The notes under the pieces: generated by a model
The model's database searches: none
The model's input: only the letters and a program-made list of their open reading frames with translations
Told to the model about the DNA's origin: nothing
From: an uncultured Oscillochloris sp.
Lineage (GTDB): Bacteria > Chloroflexota > Chloroflexia > Chloroflexales > Chloroflexaceae
Length of the DNA stretch: 11,903 bases
Assembly (NCBI GenBank): GCA_903877945.1
Contig: CAIRFY010000428.1
Span: 1-11,903 of the forward strand
Reading direction: 5' to 3'
Translations under genes and position numbers: made by a program
Part shown: one piece after another, positions 6,100 through 11,903 of the stretch
Position numbering within the stretch: position 1 is the first letter of the stretch
Layout: each line of letters begins with the position of its first letter

Positions 6100-7260
6100 C
6101 TACGCCTCAGCAACAGCAACGGGGGCATCGCCCGACTTATCGCTCTCGCCCACGCGGCGCAGCGAAAGTCCCATGCGCTGGCGCTGGCGGTCCAGGCTGA
6201 TCACCTTCGCAGTGACCTGCTGGCCGGGCTGGAGCACATCGCGGGGCTGGGTCTGCGGATCCACATCCAGCTCGCTGGCGTGGATGAGACCCTCGACGGC
6301 GTCCTCAACCTGCACAAACGCGCCAAAGGGAGTGACATTAGTCACCGGGCCGCTGACCAACTGGCCGAGGCTGTAGCGCTGGTCGATGGTGTCCCAGGGG
6401 TTGGCCTGGAGCTGGCGGAGCGAGAGGCCGATCCGCTCGCGGTCGCGATCAATCTCGACCACCACCACCTTGACCTCTTGGCCGGGCGAGAGAACCTCAC
6501 GGGGGTGATTAACCCGCTGCCAGGAGAGCTCGGAGATATGGGCCAGACCATCGGCGCCGCCGAGGTCAATGAAGGCACCAAAATTCGTGAGCTGGTTGAC
6601 GCGGCCCGAAAGCACATCGCCGGGCTGCAACTCGGTGAGCAGGCGATGCTTCTGCGCCTTGCGCCACTCCTGGGTCGCGCTGCGCTCGGAGAGTACCAGC
6701 CGGTTGCGCTCGCGATCCACCTCGATCACCTTGAGCGGAATCTCCTGGTTGACCATCTTCTGGAGGGCTTGCTGACGCTCCTCGGCGGCGGTGCGACCGT
6801 GGAGTTGGGCCACCTGCGAGGCCGGTACAAAACCACGGATGCGGTTAAACTGAACCAGCAGACCGCCCTTGTTGAAACCGATCACCTTACAGCGGACGAT
6901 GCCGCCCTCGGTGAACATCAACTCGGCGTGTTCCCAGTCCTTCGCTACCTGAACCATCGTCAGCGAGAGAATCAGGTCGCCTTCGCGGTTCTCGGGCTCC
7001 TGCACATAGACCTGGATCGTTTCGCCAATGCGCAGGGCACCGACAAACTCATCGCCCATCTGGCGCAGATCTTGTGAAGGGATCACGCCCTCGCGCTTGG
7101 TGCCGATTGAAACCAGCACCCCGTTGTCCTCAATTTGCATGATCATGCCGTCGCGCAGCTCACCACGCTGCGGGCGGGCGTAATCATACTCATCAAGCAG
7201 CTTCGTCCAGTCGAGATCCTCAAGGTCCTCAAACGTCTCTTGTTCCGGTTGCACAGACAT
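6100..7260 (-). CDS. rpsA: 30S ribosomal protein S1 (four S1 domains)
   Basis: This 386-residue cytoplasmic RNA-binding protein holds mRNA at the 30S subunit during translation initiation. An acidic N-terminus is followed by four S1/OB-fold repeats at about 32-102, 116-193, 211-283 and 297-369, then a short Ala-rich tail. Repeat 3 (NFGAFIDLGGADGLAHISEL, 226-245) and repeat 4 (TPFGAFVQVEDAVEGLIHAS, 310-329) are very typical. Four repeats fits S1 of Gram-positive-like and Chloroflexota lineages; proteobacterial S1 has six. The ATG at 7260-7258 has a strong AGGAGG (complement of 7270-7275) 9 nt upstream. It has its own consensus promoter about 280 nt upstream and a structured leader, and is convergent with the exporter operon. 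The antisense strand is open for over 300 codons, but that is a coding shadow. Confidence 0.93.
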   Translation of the reverse strand: MSVQPEQETFEDLEDLDWTKLLDEYDYARPQRGELRDGMIMQIEDNGVLVSIGTKREGVIPSQDLRQMGDEFVGALRIGETIQVYVQEPENREGDLILSLTMVQVAKDWEHAELMFTEGGIVRCKVIGFNKGGLLVQFNRIRGFVPASQVAQLHGRTAAEERQQALQKMVNQEIPLKVIEVDRERNRLVLSERSATQEWRKAQKHRLLTELQPGDVLSGRVNQLTNFGAFIDLGGADGLAHISELSWQRVNHPREVLSPGQEVKVVVVEIDRDRERIGLSLRQLQANPWDTIDQRYSLGQLVSGPVTNVTPFGAFVQVEDAVEGLIHASELDVDPQTQPRDVLQPGQQVTAKVISLDRQRQRMGLSLRRVGESDKSGDAPVAVAEA

Positions 7261-7269
7261 GCTAACGCG

Positions 7270-7275
7270 CCTCCT
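7270..7275 (-). promoter_or_regulatory. Strong Shine-Dalgarno of rpsA
   Basis: AGGAGG on the minus strand, 9 nt before the rpsA ATG. It is the best ribosome binding site in the window and fixes the start. Confidence 0.8.
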
Positions 7276-7314
7276 GCCAGAGATTTTGTTCGACTCCGCC
7301 CCGTCCGACCCAAC

Positions 7315-7380
7315 AAAAAAGCGCCACCTGCTGCACAGATAGGCGCGCTCGGTTTTCGCGTTTTTGCTCTGCGTGGTGGC
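7315..7380 (-). promoter_or_regulatory. Hairpin plus U6 in the rpsA leader (possible attenuator)
   Basis: Read on the minus strand, GCCACC (complement of 7375-7380) can pair with GGTGGC (complement of 7322-7327), with inner pairs CAGA/TCTG and CGCG/CGCG. Directly after this come GC and six U (complement of 7315-7320). Alternatively GCGCC (complement of 7342-7346) pairs with GGCGC (complement of 7321-7325) right against the U-run. The two foldings exclude each other, as in attenuators. The structure lies about 40 nt upstream of the Shine-Dalgarno, inside the transcribed leader. This is inference from pairing by eye. Confidence 0.4.
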
Positions 7381-7382
7381 CC

Positions 7383-7411
7383 TTCAGCTTCCCGCCTGTG
7401 CGTTGGCTGAA
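7383..7411 (-). promoter_or_regulatory. Small upstream hairpin in the rpsA leader
   Basis: TTCAGC (7383-7388) and GCTGAA (7406-7411) are complementary around a 17-nt loop, just upstream in the transcript of the U6 hairpin. No other gene is visible in 7261-7586, which serves as rpsA leader and divergent promoter region. Confidence 0.3.
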
Positions 7412-7541
7412 AATACACCCTAAACCGGCGCCTACATTAGGCTCCGCAATGTGGCTCACTCTCCTACGCCTCGTAATTAGATAAACCGGGCTGGAGGGTC
7501 GACCGTGGCGGATGTCAACACTATGTTTTACAATGCTGGGA

Positions 7542-7570
7542 ATTATAGACGAGCTTGTGATAACTGTCAA
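7542..7570 (-). promoter_or_regulatory. Perfect-consensus sigma-70-type promoter for rpsA
   Basis: On the minus strand TTGACA (complement of 7565-7570) and TATAAT (complement of 7542-7547) are both exact consensus hexamers, separated by exactly 17 bp. Transcription should start near 7535 and give a leader of about 275 nt before the rpsA ATG. Such strength suits a ribosomal protein gene. Confidence 0.85.
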
Positions 7571-7586
7571 TAATAACGGGGCCGCT

Positions 7587-8477
7587 GTGTCACTCATCTT
7601 TGTCTTCCTCGATGGTGTAGGACTGGCCCCCAGCGCGGTCGAAAACCCTCTCGCCGCCGCGACGATGCTGAACCTGCGCGCCCTGCTCAATGGCCCACTC
7701 ACCCGCGAGCATGTGCAGGAGCGATCTGACCTGCTCCTGCGCCCGATTGACGCTGCCCTCGGCGTGGATGGGCTGCCCCAGAGCGGCACTGGCCACGTGG
7801 CGTTGCTGGCCGGGGTGAACGCGCCAGCGCTCCACGGTCGTCACCAGCCGAACTTTCCGCCGGTGGCTCTGCGCCCGCTGCTTGCCGAGCGCTCGATCTT
7901 CCGTCTCGCCCGCCAGGTCGGCCACGCGGTTGCCTTTGCTAATGCCTTCAGTGTGGGGTACTGGCAGGCGATTGCGGCCCGCCGCATCCGCCGCTCGGCC
8001 AGCGTGATCGCCGCCGAGGGCGCGGGCGTGCGCCTGCGGGACAGCGACGACCTGCGGGCGAATCGCGCCCTCAGTTGGGACATCACCCGTCAGGCGGCCC
8101 ACGAGCGCGGCGAGACGGATCTGCCCCTGATCACCCCCGAGGCCGCCGGGGAGCATCTGGCGAGCCTAGCCCACGACTACGCTCTGGTCTTCTTCGAGTG
8201 CTTTCTGCCCGACTTGGCTGGACATGGGCGCATGGGCGCGGGGGCGGTGCCCGAGGTACTCACCCGGATCGACCGGCTGCTCGGTGGCCTGCTTGCCGCC
8301 CGTCGCCCCACCGACACCATCCTGATCACCAGCGACCACGGCAATATTGAGGATGACCGCACGCAGAGTCACACCCGCAATCCCGTGCCGCTGCTGGTGA
8401 TCGGGCCACAGGCCCAGCGCTTTGCCGATGTTGCGCGGATCGATGCGGTCGCCCCGGCAATCCTGGCTGCACTGTGA
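7587..8477 (+). CDS. Alkaline-phosphatase-superfamily metalloenzyme (phosphoglycerate-mutase/phosphopentomutase-like)
   Basis: This soluble protein of 296 residues carries the scattered metal ligands of the superfamily shared by cofactor-independent phosphoglycerate mutase and phosphopentomutase. FVFLDGVG provides D9 near the start. PQSGTGH (64-70) is the likely nucleophile region, with S66 or T68. LPDLAGHGRMG (207-217) gives D208 and H213. SDHGNIEDD (249-257) and SHTRNPVP (261-268) match the C-terminal Asp/His ligands of phosphoglycerate mutase. It is much shorter than that enzyme (over 500 residues) and lacks the inserted domain, so it is more likely an uncharacterised phosphohydrolase or mutase. 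GTG 7587 places the conserved FLDGVG at the N-terminus as in relatives; an upstream ATG at 7512 would add 25 residues and overlap the rpsA promoter. The Shine-Dalgarno is poor. It is divergent from rpsA. Confidence 0.82.
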   Translation: MSLIFVFLDGVGLAPSAVENPLAAATMLNLRALLNGPLTREHVQERSDLLLRPIDAALGVDGLPQSGTGHVALLAGVNAPALHGRHQPNFPPVALRPLLAERSIFRLARQVGHAVAFANAFSVGYWQAIAARRIRRSASVIAAEGAGVRLRDSDDLRANRALSWDITRQAAHERGETDLPLITPEAAGEHLASLAHDYALVFFECFLPDLAGHGRMGAGAVPEVLTRIDRLLGGLLAARRPTDTILITSDHGNIEDDRTQSHTRNPVPLLVIGPQAQRFADVARIDAVAPAILAAL

Positions 8478-8540
8478 ATTGCAGATTGCAGATTGTAGAT
8501 TGTAGATTGCAGACTCGACAATCTGAACCAAGGATTCATC

Positions 8541-8635
8541 TATAGCAATCCTCGTGGAGCCATAAAAGAGGAGTCAAGGCTTCAGCCGGCTAAAGCCTTG
8601 AATCCTCCTTACACAACCGGAAGAGGACTGCTATA
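8541..8635. mobile_element. TIR element copy 3 (diverged, 95 bp)
   Basis: It begins TATAGCAATCCT and ends AGGACTGCTATA (8624-8635, one mismatch to the consensus end). The centre has GGAGTCAAGGCTTCAGCCGG and its imperfect complement, but the flanks of the hairpin differ clearly from copies 1, 2 and 4. It appears to be an older or different subfamily copy. It sits inside the heptad palindrome 8474-8671. Confidence 0.78.
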
Positions 8636-8639
8636 TAAT
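8629..8639 (+). promoter_or_regulatory. Candidate -10 at the right end of TIR element copy 3
   Basis: The element end and flank read TGCTATATAAT, with TATAAT at 8634-8639. A start near 8646 would give a leader of about 43 nt for the phosphatase-kinase operon, made mostly of the right heptad arm. No convincing -35 is present. Confidence 0.35.
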
Positions 8640-8688
8640 CGCGTCATCATAATCTGCAATCTGCAATTCACACGGGAGCATCAATTAG

Positions 8689-9171
8689 ATGGCTGCATTT
8701 CATCCCATCGGAGTCCTCTTCGTCTGCATGGGCAATATCTGTCGTTCGCCAATGGCCGAGGCGGTGTTCCACCATATGGTTCAGGAGGCCGGGCTTGCCG
8801 ACCACATCCACACCGACTCGGCCGGCACCGGCGGCTGGCACGCCGGTGAGCGGCCACACCCGAGTACCCTGGCTGTGTTGCGTCGGCACGGGATTGATGC
8901 CTCTGGACAGCGCGCCCGTCAGGTGACGATCAATGACTTTACCCAGTTCGACTATATTGTTGCAATGGACAATGACAACCTCGTGGATATGGCCCGCTTT
9001 CACCCTGAGGCGCACGTTCGTGCATGCCTGTTGCTAGACTACGTCCCGGACGTGCCCGTCCGTGAGGTGCCTGACCCGTATTACAATGGCCGCTTTGAGG
9101 AGGTATTCAATCTGGTCACGGTCGGGGGGCGTGGGCTGCTCCAGCACATCCGCGAGCGCGAGCGGTTATGA
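8689..9171 (+). CDS. Low-molecular-weight protein-tyrosine-phosphatase family protein
   Basis: This 160-residue cytoplasmic phosphatase is full length for the family. The P-loop is VCMGNICRSP with nucleophile C13 and R19 (C-X5-R) near the N-terminus. The general-acid loop is VPDPYYNG with D129, and aromatic Y131-Y132 follow. The enzyme hydrolyses phosphate monoesters through a phosphocysteine. GGGAG (8674-8678) lies 10 nt before the ATG. Its TGA overlaps the ATG of the next gene (ATGA at 9168-9171), which implies translational coupling. Tyrosine phosphatases of this type act in polysaccharide export control (Wzb-like), which would fit the neighbouring membrane glycosyltransferase. Some family members instead remove phosphate from protein-bound ribulosamine 5-phosphate, which would fit the fructosamine-kinase homologue at the end of the operon. 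Confidence 0.93.
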   Translation: MAAFHPIGVLFVCMGNICRSPMAEAVFHHMVQEAGLADHIHTDSAGTGGWHAGERPHPSTLAVLRRHGIDASGQRARQVTINDFTQFDYIVAMDNDNLVDMARFHPEAHVRACLLLDYVPDVPVREVPDPYYNGRFEEVFNLVTVGGRGLLQHIRERERL

Positions 9172-10847
9172 CCCCGATCTTGACCCACGGGCGGATCAGT
9201 GTGGGGAATAGAATCCTGGCCCTGGCCCGCCCGCTGCTCGCCGCGTTGCTACTGGGTGTGGCCCTGGTGCTGCTGTGGCAGGCCACTGCTCAGGCCGCGC
9301 TGCTGCTGAGCTACCCCTACCCGACCGACACGTTGGAGGGGACGCTGCTCCACGAGGCTCGGCTGCTACGTGCGGGTGAGCCGCTCTACCAGCCTCTGGA
9401 ACTCTACCGCTTTGTCTCCGCGCCCTACCCGCCGCTGCATCCCATCCTCTTGGCCCAGGTTGATCGTCTGGTTGGGCCGCATATCTTCTGGAGCGGTCGG
9501 CTGATCTCACTCGGCGCGGCCCTGGTCGTCGGACTGCTTACCTTGCTGCTGGTGCGTGTCCTCTCTGGCTCCTGGTCCGCCGCCGCTCTGGCCACGACGA
9601 TCCTGCTCAGTGCGCCGCCTTTCTATCTCTGGGCCACCCGGATTAAGCCCGATTTGCTGGCGTTGATGTGGACGACCTTGGGGCTGACCCTGGCTACATG
9701 GGCGAGGATTGGTACAACATCCGCCTTGCCCCCCTCACCCCCTGCCCCTCTCCCTCCAGGGGAGAGGGGAGTTCGCGCCGCCTTGCCCCCCTCACCCCCT
9801 GCCCCTCTCCCTCCAGGGGAGAGGGGAGTTCGCGCAGCGGGAAGCACGGGATCAACCTTGCGCCTGGTCGCAGCGGCTCTCTGCTTTGGTCTGGCCTTTC
9901 TGACCAAGCAGACGGCGGTGGCCGCCCCACTGGCAACGGGTGTCGCTCTGCTCATTGACGATCTGCTGGCGTGGTATCGATCTAGACACCTCTCGTCACA
10001 GACGCTGATCTTTGCGGTGACGTACTTAGCCCTGGCCCTCGGCACATGGGCCTTACTTGATCTGGTCTACAGCGGTCAATACACCGTTCACGTCTGGTGG
10101 AGTGGCAACCGCGTGCGCTGGTGGTCGCTGGGGCTGCTGCTCAAAGTAACCGGGCTGCTGCTGCCCTACTGGCCGCTGCTCCTGCTCGGGGCCGTCGCGG
10201 CGATCATCGGGCTGGGCCAACGCACCAGCCGCACGCTGGCTTGTTACGCCCTCGTCGCGCCGCTGACTCTCTCTGCCACCGGGGAGATCGGGGCCAACCA
10301 TAATCATTTGCTGGAGACGCTGCTGGCCTCTAGCCTCTGCGCGGGGACGCTGGTGGGTTGGCAGATTACGCGGCAGATGCCCGATGCGGGGGACAGCGCG
10401 GGCAGGGCCAGGCTCCTTGGCCGTTACGTGGCGATCACCGCCCTGCTGACCGCCCAGGTCTGGCTGATCTTCCACCCCCCGGCGTGGTACGGCAGCGAAC
10501 TTGACCCGGCCCTGCGGGATAACCCCGAGCGCTTTGTTACCTTTATGCGCGCCACGCCGGGCGAAATTCTGGCCGACGATCCTGGACTGCTCCTGATGGC
10601 GGGCAAGCCCATCCGCTACGACGACGCCTCGACGATGGGGTCGGCTGCGACCATCGGCACGTGGGATCAGCGCGGCATGCTGGACGACATCGCCAACCAC
10701 CGCTTTAGCGCGATTATGATCCCGGTGGACGTGCGCAAAGACACGATTGACCCTTCCGGTCGCTGGTCGCCCGAGATGATCGCCGCGATCACGCACGCCT
10801 ATAAGCGCCTGTACAAAGATCAGATTGTTACCTATGTTCCGCGATGA
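9168..10847 (+). CDS. GT39/ArnT-like integral membrane glycosyltransferase
   Basis: The protein has 559 residues and about ten hydrophobic segments (for example 20-48, 110-130, 136-157, 162-180, 232-266, 278-300, 320-348, 383-398, 417-436). A soluble C-terminal part follows from about 440. The first external loop contains DTLEGTLLHEARLLRAGEPL (54-73), the acidic motif expected for GT-C enzymes that use a polyprenyl-phosphate-linked sugar. Donor and acceptor are unknown; envelope glycan or protein glycosylation is likely. ATG 9168 overlaps the phosphatase stop. Residues 186-223 are two identical 19-residue Pro-rich units encoded by a tandem 57-bp palindromic repeat. They lie in what should be a cytoplasmic loop between helices, where relatives usually have only a short basic link (inference). 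The frame stays open through both copies, so the gene is probably functional. Confidence 0.82.
   Translation: MTPILTHGRISVGNRILALARPLLAALLLGVALVLLWQATAQAALLLSYPYPTDTLEGTLLHEARLLRAGEPLYQPLELYRFVSAPYPPLHPILLAQVDRLVGPHIFWSGRLISLGAALVVGLLTLLLVRVLSGSWSAAALATTILLSAPPFYLWATRIKPDLLALMWTTLGLTLATWARIGTTSALPPSPPAPLPPGERGVRAALPPSPPAPLPPGERGVRAAGSTGSTLRLVAAALCFGLAFLTKQTAVAAPLATGVALLIDDLLAWYRSRHLSSQTLIFAVTYLALALGTWALLDLVYSGQYTVHVWWSGNRVRWWSLGLLLKVTGLLLPYWPLLLLGAVAAIIGLGQRTSRTLACYALVAPLTLSATGEIGANHNHLLETLLASSLCAGTLVGWQITRQMPDAGDSAGRARLLGRYVAITALLTAQVWLIFHPPAWYGSELDPALRDNPERFVTFMRATPGEILADDPGLLLMAGKPIRYDDASTMGSAATIGTWDQRGMLDDIANHRFSAIMIPVDVRKDTIDPSGRWSPEMIAAITHAYKRLYKDQIVTYVPR
9721..9834 (+). repeat. Tandem 57-bp duplication of the C-rich palindromic element within a gene
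   Basis: Positions 9721-9777 and 9778-9834 are identical. Each contains CCCCTCTCCC, a short loop and GGGGAGAGGGG, the same palindromic core as the intergenic element at 5913-5964. Since 57 is 19 codons, each unit adds ALPPSPPAPLPPGERGVRA in frame. Confidence 0.93.
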
Positions 10848-10858
10848 GGCTCATCTAC

Positions 10859-11740
10859 ATGAATCTCCCACACACGCTACGCGCACAGATCGAGACAATC
10901 TTAGGGAACGGGGTTACGCGGGCCGATCCGCTGGGGCAGAGCTTTGGGGCGGGCCTGGCCCGACTGACGACAGCCCGTGGGCGCTTCGCCCTCAAGTGGG
11001 CGCACCAACCATTGCCCGGTGCCCTTGCCGCCGAGTCCCGTGGGCTAAAGCTGCTGGGCTCCGCCGGGGCGGTGCGTGTCCCCGAGGTGATCGCCGTGGT
11101 CGATCCGCCGCCCGAGACCGGCCATGCGTTCCTGCTCAGCGTGTGGCTGGAGGGCGATGGTGCGGTGGTGGATATGGTCGCCCTTGGCACGCAACTGGCC
11201 GCCCTACACCGCAGCACCGCCGCAAACTACGGGCTCGACCACGACAACTATATCGGCGGGACTCCGCAGCACAACGGTTGGCTCAGCGACTGGCCGCAGT
11301 TCTTCATCGAGCGACGGCTGCTGCCCCAGATCGAACTCGCGGGGGCGCACAACCTCCTGAACGGCGGGCGACGCCACAACCTAGAGCGACTGCTGAATCG
11401 CGTGGGCGACCTGCTCGACGGGGTGGCCCGCCAGCCATCGCTGCTGCACGGCGACCTCTGGGGCGGCAACGTCGTCGCCGCCGACCCAAGCGGGGTGCCG
11501 GGCCTGATTGACCCGGCGGTTTACTACGGCGACCGCGAGGCCGAGATCGCCTTCACCGAGCTCTTTGGCGGTTTCGGCCCGGCGTTCTACGCCGCCTACA
11601 ACCGGGCCTGGCCCCTAGCGTCGGGCTACACCGACCGGCGCGACCTCTACAACCTCTACCACCTGCTGAACCACCTAAACCTCTTCGGCGAGGGCTACGG
11701 ATCGCAGGTTGACGCCATCGCACGCCGCTACGGCGGGTAG
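10859..11740 (+). CDS. Fructosamine/ribulosamine 3-kinase family protein
   Basis: This 293-residue cytoplasmic kinase has the aminoglycoside-phosphotransferase/choline-kinase fold. FALKW (43-47) provides the ATP-binding K46 and E59 is the likely paired acid. The family hallmark YIGGTPQHNGWLSDWPQFF lies at 131-149. The catalytic loop LLHGDLWGGNV (195-205) gives D199 and N204, and the metal-binding aspartate is D218 in LIDPAVYYGDREAEIAF (216-232). Members phosphorylate sugar amines on glycated proteins at the 3-hydroxyl, which leads to spontaneous loss of the sugar. Many bacterial ones prefer ribulosamines or erythrulosamines. I chose ATG 10859, since TGAGG (10845-10849) lies 9 nt upstream and overlaps the previous stop. 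ATG 10844, overlapping the stop as ATGA, would add five residues. The operon with an LMW phosphatase supports a role in protein deglycation. Confidence 0.88.
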   Translation: MNLPHTLRAQIETILGNGVTRADPLGQSFGAGLARLTTARGRFALKWAHQPLPGALAAESRGLKLLGSAGAVRVPEVIAVVDPPPETGHAFLLSVWLEGDGAVVDMVALGTQLAALHRSTAANYGLDHDNYIGGTPQHNGWLSDWPQFFIERRLLPQIELAGAHNLLNGGRRHNLERLLNRVGDLLDGVARQPSLLHGDLWGGNVVAADPSGVPGLIDPAVYYGDREAEIAFTELFGGFGPAFYAAYNRAWPLASGYTDRRDLYNLYHLLNHLNLFGEGYGSQVDAIARRYGG

Positions 11741-11781
11741 ATCGCACGTATTGCCAGTCGCCCCGCACTACATAGCCGCTC

Positions 11782-11859
11782 AAAAGGAGTCGAGCCTTTA
11801 GGCGGCCTTATCCGGCTAAAGCCTGGACTCCACACAACAACCCCAAGAGGATTGCTATA
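11782..11859 (+). mobile_element. TIR element copy 4 (left end lost)
   Basis: From AAAAGGAGTCGAGCC (11782) to AGGATTGCTATA (11848-11859) this 78-bp stretch matches the reverse complement of copy 1 with one mismatch, and like copy 1 keeps the four central bases missing in copy 2. The outer left part, about 24 bp including the left terminal repeat, is absent; the sequence before it is ACATAGCCGCTC. It lies about 40 nt downstream of the kinase stop codon. Confidence 0.82.
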
Positions 11860-11871
11860 TTACTACAGTTG

Positions 11872-11903
11872 TAGTTTGAATCACCCCCCTAGCCCCCCCG
11901 CAC
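11872..11903 (+). repeat. Start of another C-rich palindromic element (cut by window edge)
   Basis: TGAATCACCCCCCTAGCCCC-type sequence resembles the left arm of the element at 5913-5964. The right arm would lie beyond the window, so the identification is tentative. A short ACTAC/GTAGT palindrome (11862-11875) precedes it. Confidence 0.4.

Larger units (their letters stand above)
8474..8671. repeat. Heptad inverted-repeat element C, enclosing TIR element copy 3
   Basis: The left arm holds five heptads from 8477 to 8511 (AATTGCA, GATTGCA, GATTGTA, GATTGTA, GATTGCA). The right arm reads AATC, TGCAATC, TGCAATT (8651-8668). Positions 8474-8494 and 8651-8671 are perfect 21-bp reverse complements. 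The left arm contains the metalloenzyme stop codon (8475-8477), and the right arm ends 2 nt before the GGGAG Shine-Dalgarno (8674-8678) of the phosphatase gene. Between the arms lies a complete TIR element. Confidence 0.85.

Noticed and set aside
6061..7077. Long plus-strand open frame of 338 codons antisense to rpsA
   Set aside because: It lies opposite the four clear S1 domains, has no Shine-Dalgarno and has the composition of a high-GC coding shadow.
8477..8511. CRISPR-like array
   Set aside because: The repeat units are 7 bp and directly adjacent with no spacers; no cas genes are present.

Overview
This 11.9 kb window is high-GC, gene-dense bacterial chromosome. The protein set is a GT4 glycosyltransferase, an asymmetric ABC exporter pair, a four-domain ribosomal protein S1, a phosphoglycerate-mutase-like metalloenzyme, an LMW phosphatase, a GT39-like membrane protein and a fructosamine-kinase homologue. 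Together with intergenic spaces full of palindromes and heptanucleotide arrays, it suggests a member of the Chloroflexota (Chloroflexus/Roseiflexus-type). That assignment rests on recognition, not on a search. No rRNA, tRNA, CRISPR array or transposase gene is visible.

Layout. Positions 1-183 hold the N-terminal end of an unrecognised gene on the minus strand. Positions 184-470 are stacked inverted repeats that run into the 3' end of a minus-strand GT4 glycosyltransferase (426-1571). Positions 1572-2064 hold a divergent intergenic region with a small TIR element, a hairpin, an extended -10 promoter and a heptad repeat. Next come two plus-strand ABC exporter half-transporters (2065-3867 and 3927-5738). 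Their motifs are complementary: one has a degenerate Walker B, the other a degenerate signature, as expected for a heterodimer. Positions 5739-6099 are repeats plus a terminator hairpin. rpsA is on the minus strand (6100-7260), with a leader of about 275 nt and a perfect-consensus sigma-70-type promoter. A divergent alkaline-phosphatase-superfamily metalloenzyme follows (7587-8477), then a repeat-filled gap. The window ends with a tight operon of LMW phosphatase, GT39-like membrane glycosyltransferase and fructosamine/ribulosamine kinase (8689-11740), linked by an ATGA overlap and by a Shine-Dalgarno sequence overlapping the previous stop.

The most unusual content is repetitive. (1) Four copies of a 95-102 bp non-autonomous element share the ends TATAGCAATCCT...AGGATTGCTATA. 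Copies 1 and 2 are inverted, differ only by a 4-bp indel, and bracket the whole ABC exporter operon. Some element ends create an extended -10 motif (TGCTATAAT) facing the next gene. (2) GATTNNN heptanucleotide arrays, with a reverse-complement array on the far side, lie directly before the Shine-Dalgarno of three plus-strand genes. In two cases they start at the stop codon of the gene before. (3) A C-rich palindromic element is found between genes, and twice in tandem, in frame, inside the GT39-like gene.

Functionally, the ABC pair is probably a lipid or drug exporter. The phosphatase plus kinase pair may carry out two-step protein deglycation. The GT4 and GT39-like proteins point to cell-envelope glycan synthesis. 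rpsA is the translation housekeeping gene and may be controlled through its leader.
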